Shown here: piece after piece, positions 23,541-31,765 of the stretch
Position numbering within the stretch: the stretch's first letter is position 1
How the letters are laid out: each line of letters begins with the position of its first letter
NCBI RefSeq assembly: GCF_001005085.2
Contig: NZ_LBMU02000027.1
Span: forward strand, 62,001 to 126,000
Direction: 5' to 3'
Source of the DNA: Streptomyces humi
GTDB lineage: Bacteria; Actinomycetota; Actinomycetes; Streptomycetales; Streptomycetaceae
Length of the DNA stretch: 64,000 nucleotides
Position numbers and translations under genes: made by a program
Notes under the pieces: model-generated
Seen by the model: only the letters and a program-made list of their open reading frames with translations
Database searches by the model: none
What the model was told of the DNA's origin: nothing

Positions 23541-24455
23541 CTAGGCGTTCGGCCGGCTTCCCGCGCGCGCCGCCGCTTCCATCGCCGCCAGCCGCGCCAG
23601 CATCGGCATCGGGTCCGCCCCCACGCTCCCCGGCAGCACCTCGGCGATCCGCTCCGGCGTCCAGGTGCCGCCCTCGGCGTACGCGGCGCGCAGTTCCCTC
23701 GGCTGGGCCCACACCGCGATCTTCGGCCCGGCGACCGTGTACACCTGCCCCGTGATCCCCGCGTCCCGCGCGGCGTCCGACAGCAGGTAGACCACGAACG
23801 CGGCCACGTCCTCCGGTTCGCCGATCTCCGCGAGCTCCGTCGGCACCCCCGCCGACATCCGTGTACGCGCGACCGGCGCCACCGCGTTCGCGGTCACCCC
23901 GTACTTGTGCAGACCGAGCGCCGCGCTGCGCACCAGCGAGATGATCCCGCCCTTGGCCGCGCTGTAGTTGGCCTGCGCGACGGAACCCTGGTGGTTGCCG
24001 CTGGTGAAGCCGATCAGGGTGCCTGCGCGCTGCTTCCGCATCACCGCGGACGCCGCCCGGAACACCGTGAACGTGCCTTTGAGGTGGGTGGCGACCACCG
24101 GGTCCCACTCCTCCTCCGTCATGTTGAACAGCATCCGCTCGCGCAGGATCCCCGCCACGCACACGACCCCGTCGAGCCGGCCGTACGAGGCCAGCGCCAC
24201 GTCCACGATCCGCTGTCCGCCCGCCATCGTGGAGATGTCGTCGGCCACCGCGACCGCCTCGCCGTCCGCCGCCTCGATCTCCTTGACCACGGCTTCGGCG
24301 ACCTCGCTGGTGGGTGATCCGCCGTCGACCGCGACGCCGTAGTCGTTGACGACGACCTTCGCCCCCTCGGCCGCCGCCGCCAGCGCCACCGCCCGTCCGA
24401 TACCGCGCCCCGCACCCGTCACGGCGACGACCCTGCCTGCCAAGAAGTTCCCCAC
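23541..24455 (-). CDS. SDR family oxidoreductase (multifunctional-enzyme-2-like)
   Basis: A 304-residue short-chain dehydrogenase. The NAD site is VVAVTGAGRGIGRAVALAAA, followed by VVVNDYGVAVDGG, a D-Y-G pattern typical of the dehydrogenase half of peroxisomal multifunctional enzyme 2 (17-beta-HSD4). The catalytic Tyr and Lys lie in ANYSAAKGGIISLVRSAAL. The 50-residue C-terminal extension fits that group. It would oxidise a 3-hydroxyacyl-CoA. It heads an operon with acyl-CoA dehydrogenase and ADH, with an operator palindrome 22 bp upstream, and diverges from the cyclase-family gene. Confidence 0.92.
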   Translation of the reverse strand: MGNFLAGRVVAVTGAGRGIGRAVALAAAAEGAKVVVNDYGVAVDGGSPTSEVAEAVVKEIEAADGEAVAVADDISTMAGGQRIVDVALASYGRLDGVVCVAGILRERMLFNMTEEEWDPVVATHLKGTFTVFRAASAVMRKQRAGTLIGFTSGNHQGSVAQANYSAAKGGIISLVRSAALGLHKYGVTANAVAPVARTRMSAGVPTELAEIGEPEDVAAFVVYLLSDAARDAGITGQVYTVAGPKIAVWAQPRELRAAYAEGGTWTPERIAEVLPGSVGADPMPMLARLAAMEAAARAGSRPNA

Positions 24456-24477
24456 GCCCGGCCCCTTCCCGCGGTTT

Positions 24478-24492
24478 CTGACGGACCGTTAG
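24478..24492. promoter_or_regulatory. Palindromic operator between SDR operon and cyclase-family gene
   Basis: CTGACGGACCGTTAG, one mismatch from the shared palindrome, is 22 bp from the SDR start and 49 bp from the cyclase-family start, so it could control both. Confidence 0.65.
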
Positions 24493-24541
24493 ATTTTATG
24501 GCGCGTCTGATGTGCGGACACAAGCCCCGGGGAGGAACCGG

Positions 24542-25477
24542 ATGTCTCTGCCGACCCTTCATCCCGCGTTTCACGAGATCGCCGAGCGCGTCAACAACTG
24601 GGGGCGCTGGGGCGCCGACGACGAGATCGGCACCCTGAACCTGATCACCGACGAGGTGGTCCGGGAGGCGGCGGCGACGGTCCGCACCGGCCGGCGCGTC
24701 CCGCTGGCGCTGCCGCTCCGGCAGGACGGGGTGCAGACCGGGATGATCCCGGGGCGGGTCAACCCGCTGCACACGATGGTGCAGATCAACCAGGAGCTGT
24801 TCGGCCCGGGGACGGTGGCGTGCAGCGACGACGCGGTGACCATGGGGCTCCAGGCCGGCACCCACTGGGACGCGCTCACCCATGTCTCGCACTCGGGGCG
24901 GCTGTACAACGGCCGGCCGGCGGACACCGTGACCGCGCACGGCGGTGCGGGGTTCGGCGGGATCGACAAGGCGCGGCACATCGTCTCGCGCGGGGTGCTG
25001 CTGGACGTGGCACGCGCGCGCGGCGTCGAACGGCTGGCGGGGGGCCACGCGGTCACCCCGGAGGACCTGGACGCGGCCGAGGAGCTCGCCGGGACCACCG
25101 TCCGCGCCGGCGACATCGTCCTCGTACGGACCGGGCAGGTGCGGGTGTACCTGGCCGGGGACAAGCACGGGTACGGCTATCCGTCGCCGGGGCTGTCGGT
25201 GCGCACCCCGGAGTGGTTCCACGCGCGGGACGTGGCCGCCGTCGCCAACGACACGCTGACCTTCGAGATCTTCCCGCCGGAGATCGAGGACCTCTGGCTG
25301 CCCGTGCACGCGCTGGACCTGGTGGAGATGGGCATGCTCCAGGGCCAGAACTGGAATCTCGAAGAGTTGTCCACAGCCTGTGGAGAAACCGGCCGGTACG
25401 CGTTCCTGCTGTCGGCGATGCCCGAGCCGATCACCGGTGCCACCGGCACGCCCGTCGCCCCCGTGGCCGTCCTCTGA
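24542..25477 (+). CDS. Cyclase family protein (kynurenine-formamidase-like hydrolase)
   Basis: A 311-residue member of Pfam Cyclase. The metal-binding signature appears as GTHWDALTHVSHSGRLYNG (H-x-D-x-x-x-H). The N-terminus starts MSLPTLHPAFHEIAERVNNW, which resembles the larger bacterial variants involved in ring or lactam hydrolysis of alicyclic and aromatic compounds. The ATG is chosen because GGAGGA lies 5 nt before it. The enzyme would hydrolyse a cyclic ketone, lactone or amide in the same pathway as its divergent SDR operon. The gene ends in a perfect terminator. Confidence 0.87.
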   Translation: MSLPTLHPAFHEIAERVNNWGRWGADDEIGTLNLITDEVVREAAATVRTGRRVPLALPLRQDGVQTGMIPGRVNPLHTMVQINQELFGPGTVACSDDAVTMGLQAGTHWDALTHVSHSGRLYNGRPADTVTAHGGAGFGGIDKARHIVSRGVLLDVARARGVERLAGGHAVTPEDLDAAEELAGTTVRAGDIVLVRTGQVRVYLAGDKHGYGYPSPGLSVRTPEWFHARDVAAVANDTLTFEIFPPEIEDLWLPVHALDLVEMGMLQGQNWNLEELSTACGETGRYAFLLSAMPEPITGATGTPVAPVAVL

Positions 25478-25484
25478 AACCGGA

Positions 25485-25517
25485 GTCGGTGTCACGCCGA
25501 CCCGGCGTGACACCGAC
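25485..25517 (+). terminator. Strong terminator after the cyclase-family gene
   Basis: Perfect 15-bp arms GTCGGTGTCACGCCG and complement with a 3-nt loop, 8 bp after the stop. The remainder of the 307-bp gap to the next gene holds no ORF with coding bias. Confidence 0.9.
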
Positions 25518-25784
25518 CCTCCCCCATCCCCCCGGAAACCGGACGGTCACGCGCACGGGCCCGCCCCGAGCCCGGCCCCGCGCACTGCCGTCCGTCTCGA
25601 CCCACGCTCGACGAGGGCGTCCGTCACCAGACCCCTCGCCGTCCCCTCGCGGCGAATCGCAGACCTCAAGCGTGTTCAAATGGTCACGGGGCGTCAACAC
25701 CCGTTCGGGGTTTCAAGGCCTGTGCCCCGGTTCATCATGGGCGCGCACGGATGCAACCCCCCGGCGCATCACCGCGCACCGGGA

Positions 25785-26276
25785 TCACACCGCCTCGAAA
25801 GCCAGCCCCTCGTACGAGGCCAGACCGCCCCCGTACGCCACCGCCGCGCCCCGCCTGGGTTCCGAACACCGGTCGAGTTCGCACCAGATGCGCTTGCCCG
25901 CGCCTTCGGGGCTCCAGCCCCAGCGGTCGGCGAGCCCGTCGACCAGGGCGAGACCACGGCCGCCGGTCGCGTCGCCGTCGACACACCTCGGCACGGGCGC
26001 ACGGGTACTGGTGTCGGCGACCTCCAGCCGCACGGTGGCCGCCCCGTCGACGCCCTCACGGTCGGCACCCGGCAGCGAGAGGCGCAGCACGGCCGGCCGG
26101 CCGGTGTGCACCACGGCGTTGGTGACCAGCTCGGAGACCAGCAGGATCAACGTCTCGGCCAGCGACTCGTCCGCCGCTATACCGGACCCGGCGAGGCGCG
26201 AGCGCGCCCACCTTCTGGCCCGCCCCACCTCCGCGGGGTCGGGCCGGATCTCCAGCTGCACTTGAAGCACCTGCAC
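25785..26276 (-). CDS. ATP-binding protein, RsbW-like anti-sigma kinase (HATPase)
   Basis: A 163-residue GHKL ATPase domain protein. The N-box is LILLVSELVTNAVVHTGRP, the G1 region LRLEVADTST, and the G2 box GGRGLALVDGLADRWGW. Streptomyces have dozens of such single-domain kinases, which act as anti-sigma factors or partners of STAS proteins. GTG start. A short membrane ORF ends 4 nt upstream, so translation is probably coupled. Confidence 0.92.
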   Translation of the reverse strand: MQVLQVQLEIRPDPAEVGRARRWARSRLAGSGIAADESLAETLILLVSELVTNAVVHTGRPAVLRLSLPGADREGVDGAATVRLEVADTSTRAPVPRCVDGDATGGRGLALVDGLADRWGWSPEGAGKRIWCELDRCSEPRRGAAVAYGGGLASYEGLAFEAV

Positions 26277-26279
26277 CGC

Positions 26280-26417
26280 TCACACCATCCGAACCGGCGG
26301 ACACATGAACCCGCGCCGCGCGGGCGCCGCGAGGAGGACCGCGACGACAACGGCGACGAGGGCCACGATCGTAGCCATTTTCTGCATGGCCAGAACAACG
26401 GCCAGAGCAAGGGTCAC
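26280..26417 (-). CDS. Putative 45-residue single-pass membrane protein
   Basis: A GTG-initiated ORF with one strong hydrophobic helix (MATIVALVAVVVAVLLAAP, about residues 14-32) followed by a short basic tail ARRGFMCPPVRMV. It ends 4 nt before the RsbW-like gene, so the two should be translated together. AAGGGA lies about 10 nt before the start. I know no family. Its membrane helix could tether or sense for the anti-sigma-type kinase. Two internal ATG codons would give shorter forms. Confidence 0.42.
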   Translation of the reverse strand: MTLALAVVLAMQKMATIVALVAVVVAVLLAAPARRGFMCPPVRMV

Positions 26418-26505
26418 GGAACGTGATTCCCTTACGAGACAGCATGGTTGACGTACAGTCACGCCAACAAGCGCTTCGGGCATATTCCAGCGCGAAGGAG
26501 TACGT

Positions 26506-26697
26506 GTGGGCCATACTGTGCGACGCTCGCGGCGGGGAGTCGAACACGCGGGACCGCAAACCCTTACCGCCCTGCGAACAGCGGCACGCGCCATGAACCG
26601 CGGGGCCGTCTCGACGGCGCCGCCGGCATGGCTCGTCCTCGGAACCACTCGCATCTCACAGAAGGTACCGGAGGGGACACCCGACTCCAGGCCGTGA
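26506..26697 (+). CDS. Possible 63-residue basic protein
   Basis: A GTG start 5 nt after a good AAGGAG gives MGHTVRRSRRGVEHAGPQTL and a short Arg-rich protein of unknown family. Codon bias is weaker than in neighbours. An overlapping frame starting 2 nt earlier gives a 30-codon peptide (VWAILCDARGGESN...). The ribosome binding site is the main support. It lies in the 396-bp gap between the small membrane ORF and an acyl-CoA dehydrogenase gene; the rest of that gap shows nothing I can name. Confidence 0.3.
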   Translation: MGHTVRRSRRGVEHAGPQTLTALRTAARAMNRGAVSTAPPAWLVLGTTRISQKVPEGTPDSRP

Positions 26698-26813
26698 CGA
26701 GTCACGCGTTGGACACAACCCGGTATCAACGCTCCGTGATTCCGGTATGCCACAATCCGCGACATCCTGACACCCGGGACGTCGATTCCGCAGACCAGGG
26801 CCGTTTCGAACGC

Positions 26814-27683
26814 TCACCCGAGCAGCTCGGCGGCGAGCATTTCCTCACTCTCCGTGACGCCACCGGCACGCTGGGATCGCACCCAGGACCGCTTCAGATG
26901 CAGGTGGACCTCTGCCTCCCAGGTGAAGCCCATCCCGCCGTGCACCTGGAGGCAGTCCCGGGAACCGGCCACGGCGGCCTCGTCGGCCAGCAGCCGGGCC
27001 GCGGCGATGTCCAGGGGGTCGGCGGTGACGGCGGCCGCGTAGACGGCCGCACGCGCGGTCTCGGCGCGCACCAGCATCTCGGCGCAGAGATGCTTGACCG
27101 CCTGGAACGCCCCGATCGGCCGGCCGAACTGGATGCGCGTGCGCGCGTGTTGCACGGCCAGCTCGCACACGCGTGTGGCCGTGCCGAGCTGCTCGGCGGC
27201 GGTGAGGAGCACGGCCACCGGGTCGGGGGGCCCGGAGACCGCCTCCGGGACCCGGTGCAGGGGCGTCAACGGGTCCACGGAGCGCAGCGGTACGGCCCCC
27301 GACGCGTCCCCCGTCACCACGTCCGCCTCGGCCAGCCACTCCACCAGGCCGCCGTCCGCGCGGGCCACCACGGTCCGCCCGTCGGCCGCGCCGGGCACGT
27401 CGGTCGCCGCCAGGTGGGTGGCCAGCAACGGGCCGGTCAGCAGCGCCCGTCCGGCCTCCTCGAACACCAACACGGCCTCCGGCAGGCCCAGTCCCACCCC
27501 GCCCTCGGCCTCCGGCAGCCGCAGCGCGAAGAAGCCGGCCGCCCCCAGCTCCCGCCACAGCTCCCGGTCGGGTCCCGGCGCGGCCACGGCGGCCCGGAGC
27601 GCACCGGCGTCGAATCTCCGTGCGAGCAGCGCCCGCATGCCGTCCCGCAACGCCTTCTGTTCGTCGGTCGGTTGGAAACGCAC
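26814..27683 (-). CDS. Acyl-CoA dehydrogenase, short subunit type
   Basis: A 289-residue acyl-CoA dehydrogenase, about 90 shorter than average because the beta domain is reduced. It retains the N-terminal FQPTDEQKALRDGMRALLAR, QFGRPIGAFQAVKHLCAEML and LQVHGGMGFTWEAEVHLHLK. It lies 6 bp downstream of a full-length acyl-CoA dehydrogenase gene. In actinobacterial steroid catabolism, such unequal adjacent pairs (for example ChsE4/ChsE5 or FadE28/29) form alpha2-beta2 enzymes with one FAD site per dimer. The same is likely here. The length is probably genuine rather than a truncation. Confidence 0.88.
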   Translation of the reverse strand: MRFQPTDEQKALRDGMRALLARRFDAGALRAAVAAPGPDRELWRELGAAGFFALRLPEAEGGVGLGLPEAVLVFEEAGRALLTGPLLATHLAATDVPGAADGRTVVARADGGLVEWLAEADVVTGDASGAVPLRSVDPLTPLHRVPEAVSGPPDPVAVLLTAAEQLGTATRVCELAVQHARTRIQFGRPIGAFQAVKHLCAEMLVRAETARAAVYAAAVTADPLDIAAARLLADEAAVAGSRDCLQVHGGMGFTWEAEVHLHLKRSWVRSQRAGGVTESEEMLAAELLG

Positions 27684-27689
27684 GTTCGC

Positions 27690-28820
27690 TCACGGCCCTT
27701 TCGGCAGGCCGAGGATCCGCTCGGCCACGATGTTCCGCTGGATCTGCGAGGTCCCGGCGGCGATGGTGTACGAGAGGGAGGAGAGCCGGTCGAGGACCCA
27801 CGGCCGGTCGAGGTCGAGCGCGTCGGGGCCGAGCACGGCGGCGGCCGCGTCGTAGAGCTCCTGGCGCGCGTGCGAGTAGCGCAGTTTGAAGACCGAGCCG
27901 CCGGTACCGGGCACGCCCCGGCCCTCCGCCTCGCTGACGTTCCACTGGGTGAGCCGCCACAGCGCCCGGAACTCGGCGTTCAGCCGGCCGAGGCGGCGGC
28001 GCAGCACCGGGTCGTCCCAGCCGCCGTTCGCGTGGGCCGCGCGCGCGAGTTCGCCGAGCACCCGGCGGCAGGCGACGACCTCGCCGACGAAGGCGGTGCC
28101 ACGCTCGAAGGAGAGGGTCACCATGGTGACCCTCCAGCCGTCGTTCTCGGCGCCCACCCGGTTGGCCACCGGAACCCGTACCTCGTCCAGGAAGACCTCG
28201 GCGAACTCGGCGGACCCGGCGAGTGTGCGCAGCGGCCGTACGGTGATGCCCGGCGCGTCCATCGGCATCGCCAGCCAGGTGATGCCCTGGTGCCGGGGCG
28301 CCGCGGGGTCGGTGCGCACCAGCAGCTCGCACCAGTCGGCGACCTCCGCGTGCGAGGTCCAGATCTTGGCGCCGCTGACCACGTAGTCGTCGCCGTCACG
28401 CCACGCGCGCGTGCGCAGCGCGGCCAGGTCGGAGCCGGCGTCCGGTTCGCTGAACCCCTGGCACCACACCTCGTCGCCGCGCAGGATCGGCGCCAGCCAG
28501 CGGGCCCGCTGCTCCTCGGTGCCCTCGGCGGCGATGGTCGGTCCCGCGTGCAGCAGACCCACGAAGTTGGCCCCCACATAGGGCGCGCCCGCCCGCTCGG
28601 TCTCCTCCAGGAAGATCAGCCGGACGGTCGGGGAGGCGTCCCAGTGGACGTCCGCGTACCCGGCGTCGTGGAGCGCGCGCTGCCAGCCGAGGTCGTAGGC
28701 GCGGCGGCCCGGCCAGTCCTCGGGGCGCGGCTTCGGCGGCAGGCCGGGCAGCACCTTGGCGAGCCACTCCCGAAGCCGCGCCCGGAAGTCCTCCTCCTCG
28801 GGCGTGTACGACAGATCCAC
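27690..28820 (-). CDS. Acyl-CoA dehydrogenase, full-length partner
   Basis: A 376-residue acyl-CoA dehydrogenase. It starts at GTG (VDLSYTPEEEDFRARLREWL). Key blocks are CQGFSEPDAGSDLAALRTRA, VSGAKIWTSHAEVADWCELL and the C-terminal TIAAGTSQIQRNIVAERILG. First gene of the two-gene unit with the short subunit, likely forming a heterotetramer. An operator palindrome lies 20 bp upstream, and a CoA ligase diverges. The likeness to FadE enzymes of steroid or alicyclic acid pathways is a judgement from residue patterns, not a search. Confidence 0.92.
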   Translation of the reverse strand: MDLSYTPEEEDFRARLREWLAKVLPGLPPKPRPEDWPGRRAYDLGWQRALHDAGYADVHWDASPTVRLIFLEETERAGAPYVGANFVGLLHAGPTIAAEGTEEQRARWLAPILRGDEVWCQGFSEPDAGSDLAALRTRAWRDGDDYVVSGAKIWTSHAEVADWCELLVRTDPAAPRHQGITWLAMPMDAPGITVRPLRTLAGSAEFAEVFLDEVRVPVANRVGAENDGWRVTMVTLSFERGTAFVGEVVACRRVLGELARAAHANGGWDDPVLRRRLGRLNAEFRALWRLTQWNVSEAEGRGVPGTGGSVFKLRYSHARQELYDAAAAVLGPDALDLDRPWVLDRLSSLSYTIAAGTSQIQRNIVAERILGLPKGP

Positions 28821-28840
28821 CGGCAGACACCCCCACGGAA

Positions 28841-28855
28841 CTGATGGTTCGTCAG
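28841..28855. promoter_or_regulatory. Palindromic operator, acyl-CoA dehydrogenase pair
   Basis: CTGATGGTTCGTCAG, one mismatch, 20 bp upstream of the full-length acyl-CoA dehydrogenase start; it pairs with the site at 28910 in this divergent promoter. Confidence 0.68.
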
Positions 28856-28909
28856 ATCTCGCAGGCTAGCCCCGCGCCTCTGGACCGACAAGGCGCCAGG
28901 ACCTACGAT

Positions 28910-28924
28910 CTGACGACTCGTCAG
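28910..28924. promoter_or_regulatory. Palindromic operator, CoA ligase promoter
   Basis: CTGACGACTCGTCAG, a perfect palindrome, 25 bp before the CoA ligase start. The two sites in this intergenic region are 69 bp apart and each faces its own gene. Confidence 0.75.
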
Positions 28925-28949
28925 CTGGAGAGGGAGCAGGGGCCCGGCC

Positions 28950-30485
28950 ATGGACGACACGAACGCCACCGCACACGAGCTGAGCGCCTCCCGCACCCTC
29001 TGGGACCTGGCCGCCCGCCGCGCCGAACTGACCCCCGGGCGCCCGGTGTTCCTCCAGGGTGACCGGACGCTGTCCTTCGGCGGACTGCGCGCGCGTGCCG
29101 AACGCGTGGCCGCGGGCCTGTACGGCATGGGGGTGCGCCCCGGCACGGTCGTCGCCTGGCAGCTGCCCACCCGGATCGAGACGGCCGTGCTGTCCTTCGC
29201 GCTGGCCAGGCTGGGTGCCGTGCAGTCGCCCGTCATCCCCTTCTACCGCGACCGCGAGGTCGGCTTCGCGCTGCGCGAGTCCAGGGCCGAGTTCTTCGCG
29301 GTACCGGGTGTGTGGCGCGGCTTCGACCACACGGAGATGGCCCGGCGGCTGGGCGCGAAGGGCGTCTTCGAGGTGTACGACGCCGACGGGATGCCGGACG
29401 GCGACCCGGCCGTCCTGCCCGCCCCGCCCGCCGAGGGCACCTCGGTGCGGTGGATCTACTGGACCTCGGGAACCACCTCCGACCCCAAGGGCGTTCTGCA
29501 CACGGACCGTTCACTGATCGCGGGCGGTTCGTGCCTCGCGCACGCGCTGCGGCTCACGGCGGACGACGTGGGCTCGATGGCGTTCCCGTACGCGCACATC
29601 GCGGGCCCCGACTACACGGTGATGCTGCTGCTGTACGGCTTCCCGGCGGTGCTGTTCGAGCAGTTCGCGCTGCCGGACGCGCTGCCGGAGTACCGCAGGC
29701 ACGGGGTGACGGTGGCGGGCGGGTCGACGGCGTTCTACTCGATGTTCCTGGCCGAGCAGCGCAAGCAGCCGGGGACCAGGGTGATTCCGTCGCTGCGGCT
29801 GCTCGCGGGCGGCGGGGCACCCAAGCCACCGGAGGTGTACCACGCGGTGGTGCGGGAGATGGGGGTGCGGCTGACGCACGGGTACGGCATGACCGAGGTG
29901 CCGATGATCACGATGGGCGCGCCGGACGACACCGCGGAGAACCTGGCGACGACCGAGGGGCGGCCGCCGGCCGGGATGGAGATCCGGATCGCCGAGGGCG
30001 GCGAGGTGCGGCTGCGGGGGGAGGCGGTGTGCCAGGGGTACCTGGACCCGGCGCAGACCGCCGAGGCCTTCGACGGGGACGGGTTCCTGCGCACCGGCGA
30101 CCTGGGCCGGGTGACCGGGACCGGCCACCTGGTCCTCACCGGACGGCTCAAGGACGTGATCATCCGCAAGGGCGAGAACATCTCGGCGAAGGAGATCGAG
30201 GACCTGCTCGCCGCGCATCCGGCGGTCGGCGACGCGGCGGTGGTGGGGCTGCCGGACGCGGAGCGCGGGGAGCTGGTGTGCGCGGTGGTCGAACAGCCGC
30301 CGGGCACGGCCGTGTTGACGCTGCCCGAAGTGGTGGCGTACCTGCGCGCGGCAGGGCTGTCGGTGCACAAGCTGCCGGAGCGGCTGGAGGTGGTGGACGC
30401 CCTGCCGCGCAACGAGACCCTGCGCAAGGTGCTCAAGTACCGGCTGCGCGAGCGCTTCTCGGACAGCCCCACCCCGGGACCGTGA
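28950..30485 (+). CDS. AMP-forming acyl-CoA ligase (cyclohexanecarboxylate-CoA-ligase-like)
   Basis: A 511-residue adenylate-forming ligase. The P-loop is IYWTSGTTSDPKGVLHTD, A5 is THGYGMTEVPMI, A7 is FLRTGDLGRVTGTGHL, A8 is GRLKDVIIRKGENISAKEIE, and the catalytic lysine lies near the end in NETLRKVLKYRL. It activates a carboxylic acid to CoA ester with ATP giving AMP and pyrophosphate. The group usually acts on alicyclic, branched or aromatic acids. It diverges from the acyl-CoA dehydrogenase pair and shares the regulon palindrome, so it may start the pathway. GAGGGAGCAGG lies upstream of the ATG. Confidence 0.93.
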   Translation: MDDTNATAHELSASRTLWDLAARRAELTPGRPVFLQGDRTLSFGGLRARAERVAAGLYGMGVRPGTVVAWQLPTRIETAVLSFALARLGAVQSPVIPFYRDREVGFALRESRAEFFAVPGVWRGFDHTEMARRLGAKGVFEVYDADGMPDGDPAVLPAPPAEGTSVRWIYWTSGTTSDPKGVLHTDRSLIAGGSCLAHALRLTADDVGSMAFPYAHIAGPDYTVMLLLYGFPAVLFEQFALPDALPEYRRHGVTVAGGSTAFYSMFLAEQRKQPGTRVIPSLRLLAGGGAPKPPEVYHAVVREMGVRLTHGYGMTEVPMITMGAPDDTAENLATTEGRPPAGMEIRIAEGGEVRLRGEAVCQGYLDPAQTAEAFDGDGFLRTGDLGRVTGTGHLVLTGRLKDVIIRKGENISAKEIEDLLAAHPAVGDAAVVGLPDAERGELVCAVVEQPPGTAVLTLPEVVAYLRAAGLSVHKLPERLEVVDALPRNETLRKVLKYRLRERFSDSPTPGP

Positions 30486-30599
30486 AGCGGGCGGCCCTGC
30501 TCCGGGACCGTGAAGCGGGCGGCCCTACTCCGGGATCGTGAAGCGGGCGGCCCTACTCCGGGATCGTGAAGCGGGCGGCTCTACTCCGGGATCGTGAAG
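30475..30599. repeat. 28-bp tandem repeat at the convergent gene ends
   Basis: Four complete copies of a 28-bp unit (CGGGATCGTGAAGCGGGCGG + CCCTACTC, with few substitutions) and a partial fifth run from the last codons of the CoA ligase into the stop of the EF-hand gene. Read on the minus strand, each unit repeats the EF-hand tail TTC-ACG-ATC-CCG-GAG-TAG. So the unit is a duplicated gene end with its stop codon. Confidence 0.92.
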
Positions 30600-31093
30600 T
30601 AGCGGGCGAACGCCGGGACGATCTCCGCCTCCGCGACCCTGTTGTCACCGTCGGTGTCGAGGCCCGCCGCCACCGCCCGCGCGGTCTCCGGGGGCACCCC
30701 GAGGACGCGCAGCACCCGCACGGTGTCGGGGACCGTCGCCGTGCCGTCGCCCGCGGTGTCCGCGAGGGCGAGGGCCGCGTGCAGGAAGGGGCGGGCGATC
30801 TCGGCGAAGCGCTCGGGGTTGTCGTGCAGCCGCTTGACCGCGCCGCTGACGAACTCCTCGCGGGTGATGCGCTGGTCGCCGTCCCGGTCCGCCATGCCGG
30901 CCATGCCCTGCCAGAAGGCCTCGGCGCCGGCGTACAGGGCCTGGCCGCGGTCGGAGCGGGCGGGGGTGCCGAACTCCGCGAGCAGCGCCTTGGCCGCCGA
31001 GCTGAAGTCCTCGCGGTCGATCCAGCCGTTGCCGTCCTGGTCGAAGGTTGCGAAGCGGGCGGCGATCCGTCGCTCGTACTCGGTGCTGACCAT
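30581..31093 (-). CDS. EF-hand calcium-binding protein
   Basis: A 170-residue four-EF-hand protein of the calerythrin/sarcoplasmic type. Loops are DQDGNGWIDREDF (1), DRDGDQRITREEF (2), a degenerate DTAGDGTATVPD (3) lacking a final Glu, and DTDGDNRVAEAEI (4). So three sites should bind calcium. Streptomyces have several such proteins with roles in calcium buffering and aerial growth. The ATG giving MVSTEYERR is chosen; the frame runs far upstream without bias. Its last codons and stop are copied several times in the tandem repeat beyond the gene. Confidence 0.93.
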   Translation of the reverse strand: MVSTEYERRIAARFATFDQDGNGWIDREDFSSAAKALLAEFGTPARSDRGQALYAGAEAFWQGMAGMADRDGDQRITREEFVSGAVKRLHDNPERFAEIARPFLHAALALADTAGDGTATVPDTVRVLRVLGVPPETARAVAAGLDTDGDNRVAEAEIVPAFARYFTIPE

Positions 31094-31259
31094 GTGTGTT
31101 CGGGCCGCCTTACGTGACGTGGGGGTTCCTTTCGCAGCGAGCGTACGACGCGGGTGGCGGCCGGGGAGCGGGAAAACGTCGGTTGTGCCAAGACCGGGGG
31201 AATTCCGCGACAACAATGTGGCACTGCCACGTTCGTCGGCTATGTGCACCCGCGGGGTG

Positions 31260-31634
31260 TCAGGCGGAGAGGGGGTCCGCCTCGTCGGAGACCGCGCTGT
31301 CGATGTCCGCGTACACGTCGAACAGCCGCCGCACGCCGAGGGCGCCGAGCACCCGGTTGACGTGAGAACCGTCACTCGCGCCCTGGGCGGGCAGGATCAG
31401 CCGCAGCCGGCCCCGGCAGGAGCGGATCAGCCGGCGGGCGGCGATCAGCACCCCGACCCCGCTGGAGTCGCAGAAGAAGACGTCGGACAGGTCGAGGACG
31501 AGGCAGTGATGGCCTTCGGCCACCGCGTCGTGCACCCGCTGCCGCAGCACCGGCGAGGTCACCAGGTCCAGTTCGCCCGACACCCCGATCACGGCCCACT
31601 CGCCCTGTTCGACGCCGGTCACCTTGAAAGCCAC
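31260..31634 (-). CDS. STAS domain anti-sigma factor antagonist
   Basis: A 124-residue STAS protein of the SpoIIAA/RsbV type. The regulated serine lies in FFCDSSGVGVLIAARRLIRS (D-S-S-G). GTG start with GGAGGG upstream. These proteins bind RsbW-like kinases and release sigma factors when dephosphorylated. It diverges from the sigma-like gene across a 375-bp region. Confidence 0.93.
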   Translation of the reverse strand: MAFKVTGVEQGEWAVIGVSGELDLVTSPVLRQRVHDAVAEGHHCLVLDLSDVFFCDSSGVGVLIAARRLIRSCRGRLRLILPAQGASDGSHVNRVLGALGVRRLFDVYADIDSAVSDEADPLSA

Positions 31635-31765
31635 GGCTCAGCCCTCCGCTCGCCGGATCTCCGGAACCGCCCGGAAACGGAGCCAGTTCCTACGCTTCTT
31701 TTCGCGCGGCTGCCCAGCGGCCGTTCCCCGAAACCCCGGATGGCAAACGAGCGACGATCAGGGAG

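Noticed and set aside
26814-27683. Truncated acyl-CoA dehydrogenase pseudogene
   Set aside because: Codon bias and conserved ends are intact, and short partners in adjacent pairs are normal for this enzyme group.
30475-30599. CRISPR-like array
   Set aside because: The units are contiguous with no spacers and are copies of a gene end.
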